Shown: positions 6,057 to 7,323 of the stretch, in pieces
How positions within the stretch are numbered: the stretch's first letter is position 1
Layout of the letters: each line of letters opens with the position of its first letter
The notes under the pieces: model-generated
The model's database searches: none
What the model was told of the DNA's origin: nothing
What the model saw: the letters and a program-made list of their open reading frames with translations, nothing else
Assembly (NCBI GenBank): GCA_019454625.1
Contig: JACFNY010000017.1
Coordinates: forward strand, 7,174 to 14,496
Length of the DNA stretch: 7,323 bases
Source: Sphingomonadaceae bacterium
Lineage (GTDB): Bacteria > Pseudomonadota > Alphaproteobacteria > Sphingomonadales > Sphingomonadaceae
Reading direction: 5' to 3'
Made by a program: the position numbers and the translations under genes

Positions 6057-6341
6057 TCATCGCCGTGTGGCGGATTTCTCCGGCCAGCATTTCTCGCAGC
6101 GCCGCCAGCACTTGATGTCGGGCATCACGTCGGCGGGCTTCACGCCCGGCGGCGGGTGCAGGCCGACGAGGATTTCCGGCGCGACCCCTTCCGGCGCGGC
6201 GCTCTTGTGGCAGAACAGGCAGCGCTGCCGATAGATTTGCGGCGTCAGCGTCTGCTGCGACTGGTTCGGCATCGCGGCGGCAGGAAACGACAGCATCGCG
6301 ATCAATCCGAGCATCGGAAGCCGAAAGCTGTATTTCCACAT
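6057..6341 (-). CDS. Small exported c-type cytochrome-like protein
   Basis: A 94-residue precursor. Residues 1-23 form a clear signal peptide: MWKYSFR, a hydrophobic core PMLGLIAMLSF, and a PAAA-type cleavage zone. The mature part starts near MPNQSQQ and holds a single haem c attachment site CLFCH (41-45), so it should act in the periplasm or be membrane-anchored if uncleaved. M73 (DVMPD) is a possible axial ligand. The C-terminal part has C78-x3-C82-x2-C85 followed by W86, unusual for a monohaem cytochrome. GGAG lies nine bases before the chosen ATG. The ATG three codons upstream (6350) touches this GGAG directly, and more upstream starts would spoil the signal peptide. Codon use has high GC at third positions, as in its neighbours, which supports a real gene despite overlapping open frames. 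An electron-transfer role is inferred; no partner oxidase is present. Confidence 0.78.
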   Translation of the reverse strand: MWKYSFRLPMLGLIAMLSFPAAAMPNQSQQTLTPQIYRQRCLFCHKSAAPEGVAPEILVGLHPPPGVKPADVMPDIKCWRRCEKCWPEKSATRR

Positions 6342-6363
6342 AATCGGCATCTCCAGAACCGGC

Positions 6364-6395
6364 ACCATACTCCGTCGCCGGCAAAAACTTGTCAA
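6364..6395 (-). promoter_or_regulatory. Possible sigma-70 promoter for the cytochrome-like gene
   Basis: On the minus strand an exact TTGACA lies at 6390-6395 and TATGGT (4 of 6 to consensus) at 6364-6369, with a 20-bp spacer that is longer than ideal. A transcript from here would have a short leader containing the GGAG site at 6351-6354. The -35 element is convincing; the -10 is not. Confidence 0.3.
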
Positions 6396-6442
6396 TCGTC
6401 CTAAATTTGCCGCGCGGCCGCTACGGAGCTATCCTTCATTCA

Positions 6443-6471
6443 CTGGCGCTTCATGACGCTACCGTTATTAT
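6443..6471 (+). promoter_or_regulatory. Possible sigma-70 promoter for the exported unknown protein
   Basis: CTGGCG (6443-6448, 3 of 6 to TTGACA) and TATTAT (6466-6471) are separated by 17 bp, about 33 bp before the ATG at 6505. The -10 lies in the most AT-rich part of this gap, and the implied leader of about 25 bases holds GGAGGG. The rest of the 163-bp divergent gap shows no further structure. Confidence 0.35.
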
Positions 6472-6504
6472 TTCTTCAGAGGAACAGGCAGGAGGGACGG
6501 GGCT

Positions 6505-7272
6505 ATGCGCGGCACAATCATGCTTGCGGTCGGCGGGATGGCGATGACCGCGGGCGCGGCGTTCGCTGAAAAATATCCGCCCATTCCAGCCGTGGTGATG
6601 GCGCATGTGCAGGACCTCGACAGGCGCTGCACCGCGGCGTGCGGCAAGCCGGGCGAAGGCCGGTTCATGGTCGCGCAGGATTTCACCGGCGATGGCCGGC
6701 GTGACTACCTGCTCTCCGAAGGCAATTACCAATGCCTCGGCCGCCCGGACATCTTCCGCAGCAACGGCGAGGCGAGGGTCGACATCTTCGTGGTGAACGC
6801 CGCGAACCAGGCGCGGCGCCTCTATTCCGACGTGCTGACCGGATACCGCGTGCTCGCAGGCCAGCCCGCGAAAGTGCAGATCGCGCGTAAGGGTGCGGCC
6901 TGCGGCCCGAACGCCACCGCGAAAACGCAGTGCGCGACGCAACTCGTGGGGAACGGGCAGGGATTCGGGCAAGGCACGTTCGTCAGCAGCGACGACAACA
7001 AGACCGGCCGCGCGCAAGCGACTGCCGCACCCACGGCTGCTCCCGCGCCTGCGAACGCCGCCGCACCCGCCACGTTCGCGCTGCGGCCGAACGCGGAAGC
7101 CGAATTCCTGAAACAGTGCCGCGCTGACTATGTCCGCGCCGAGGCCAGCGCCGCGCGCTGGGCTGACGGCCAGTGCAAGGAGGACTGGAAGCGCGTGGTC
7201 GCGTCCGGCCCGGCCGCAGAGGCGATGCTGGCAGTGCTGCCGGCGCAGGGCGAGCGCCCCGCGCTTGCATGA
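6505..7272 (+). CDS. Exported cysteine-containing protein of unknown function
   Basis: I do not recognise this 255-residue protein. Residues 1-21 form a signal peptide ending AGAAFA before EKYPP, so it is probably periplasmic. The N-terminal domain (about 22-165) holds five cysteines (42, 46, 77, 133, 143) and DFTGDGRRDYLL (59-70). That D-x-T-G-D-G-x-x-D pattern resembles the calcium loops of FG-GAP/VCBS-type repeats and may bind a metal. An Ala/Pro/Thr-rich linker (about 168-190) follows. The C-terminal segment (about 193-245) looks helical, with QCRADYV and QCKEDWKR (C205, C224) spaced 19 residues apart, possibly one disulfide. GGAGGG eight bases before the ATG supports the start. The gene is divergent from the cytochrome-like gene and ends one base before a repeat that may belong to a mobile element, so its natural C-terminus could be altered. 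Confidence 0.8.
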   Translation: MRGTIMLAVGGMAMTAGAAFAEKYPPIPAVVMAHVQDLDRRCTAACGKPGEGRFMVAQDFTGDGRRDYLLSEGNYQCLGRPDIFRSNGEARVDIFVVNAANQARRLYSDVLTGYRVLAGQPAKVQIARKGAACGPNATAKTQCATQLVGNGQGFGQGTFVSSDDNKTGRAQATAAPTAAPAPANAAAPATFALRPNAEAEFLKQCRADYVRAEASAARWADGQCKEDWKRVVASGPAAEAMLAVLPAQGERPALA

Positions 7273-7273
7273 G

Positions 7274-7320
7274 GATCAGCGTGCAATAGGCACCCCCTTC
7301 GTGGGGTGATCGGCGTGCAA
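7274..7320 (+). repeat. Direct repeats flanking a GC hairpin, possible insertion-sequence end
   Basis: GATCAGCGTGCAA (7274-7286) recurs as GATCGGCGTGCAA (7308-7320), 12 of 13 bases the same, with a period of 34 bp. Between them CACCCC (7291-7296), loop CTTCGT and GGGGTG (7303-7308) form a 6-bp stem. The window ends three A residues later, so whether the array continues cannot be seen. Multiple short repeats of this kind are known at the ends of some IS21-family elements, where transposase binds; this assignment is inference. The alternative is a terminator (hairpin then AAAAA, without the expected T-run) for the preceding gene. Confidence 0.45.
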
Positions 7321-7323
7321 AAA

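Noticed and set aside
6342..6395. Longer N-terminus for the cytochrome-like protein from TTG at 6395 or ATG at 6350
   Set aside because: The longer forms put charged residues before the signal peptide, the ATG at 6350 directly touches GGAG, and the TTG lies in the probable -35 element. Start 6341 has a normal 9-base spacing.
1..7323. CRISPR array, tRNA, rRNA, toxin-antitoxin or defence cassette
   Set aside because: No regularly spaced repeats beyond the pair at the right edge, no cloverleaf or rRNA-like sequence, and no gene pair with toxin, nuclease or restriction motifs was seen.

Overview
The window is GC-rich chromosomal DNA with tightly packed genes and high GC at third codon positions. 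It most likely comes from an alphaproteobacterium, probably a sphingomonad. That placement is inferred from base composition, a 'FAT GUY' type single-domain response regulator, a class II (plant-type) DAHP synthase and a MAPEG protein. It does not rest on a database match. Most of the content is housekeeping or stress-related; there is no CRISPR array, tRNA or rRNA, and no obvious multi-gene novel system.

Left block (1-1492, + strand): the C-terminal third of glmS (glucosamine-6-phosphate synthase) runs in from the left edge. A GNAT acetyltransferase follows after 1 bp, and a CsaA-type tRNA-binding/chaperone protein after a further 8 bp, so the three probably form one transcript. This block converges on a single-domain response regulator (complement 1522-1917). 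Upstream of the regulator, an 87-bp divergent gap with a perfect 9-bp inverted repeat separates it from gor (glutathione reductase, 2005-3348).

Middle block: gor converges with only 3 bp of separation on a TetR/WHG-domain repressor (complement 3352-3969). The repressor is divergent from a class II DAHP synthase (4189-5577), the entry enzyme of the shikimate pathway. The 219-bp gap between them is the most AT-rich stretch of the window and carries nested inverted repeats that look like an operator zone. Downstream of the DAHP synthase are two compact hairpins. The second can exchange with a stem that would cover the ribosome binding site of the next gene, a MAPEG membrane protein (5657-6052).

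Right block: the MAPEG gene converges with 4 bp of separation on a small exported protein with one haem c motif (CXXCH) and an unusual C-x3-C-x2-C-W tail (complement 6057-6341). Divergent from it is a 255-aa exported cysteine-containing protein of unknown function (6505-7272). The last 50 bases hold a 13-bp direct repeat flanking a GC-rich hairpin. This resembles the repeated ends of some insertion sequences, possibly IS21-like, so a mobile element may begin at the right edge.

The functions are not obviously one pathway. A loose glutathione/redox theme (gor, MAPEG, cytochrome-like protein) and a stress theme (response regulator, CsaA) can be seen, but co-function is inference only.
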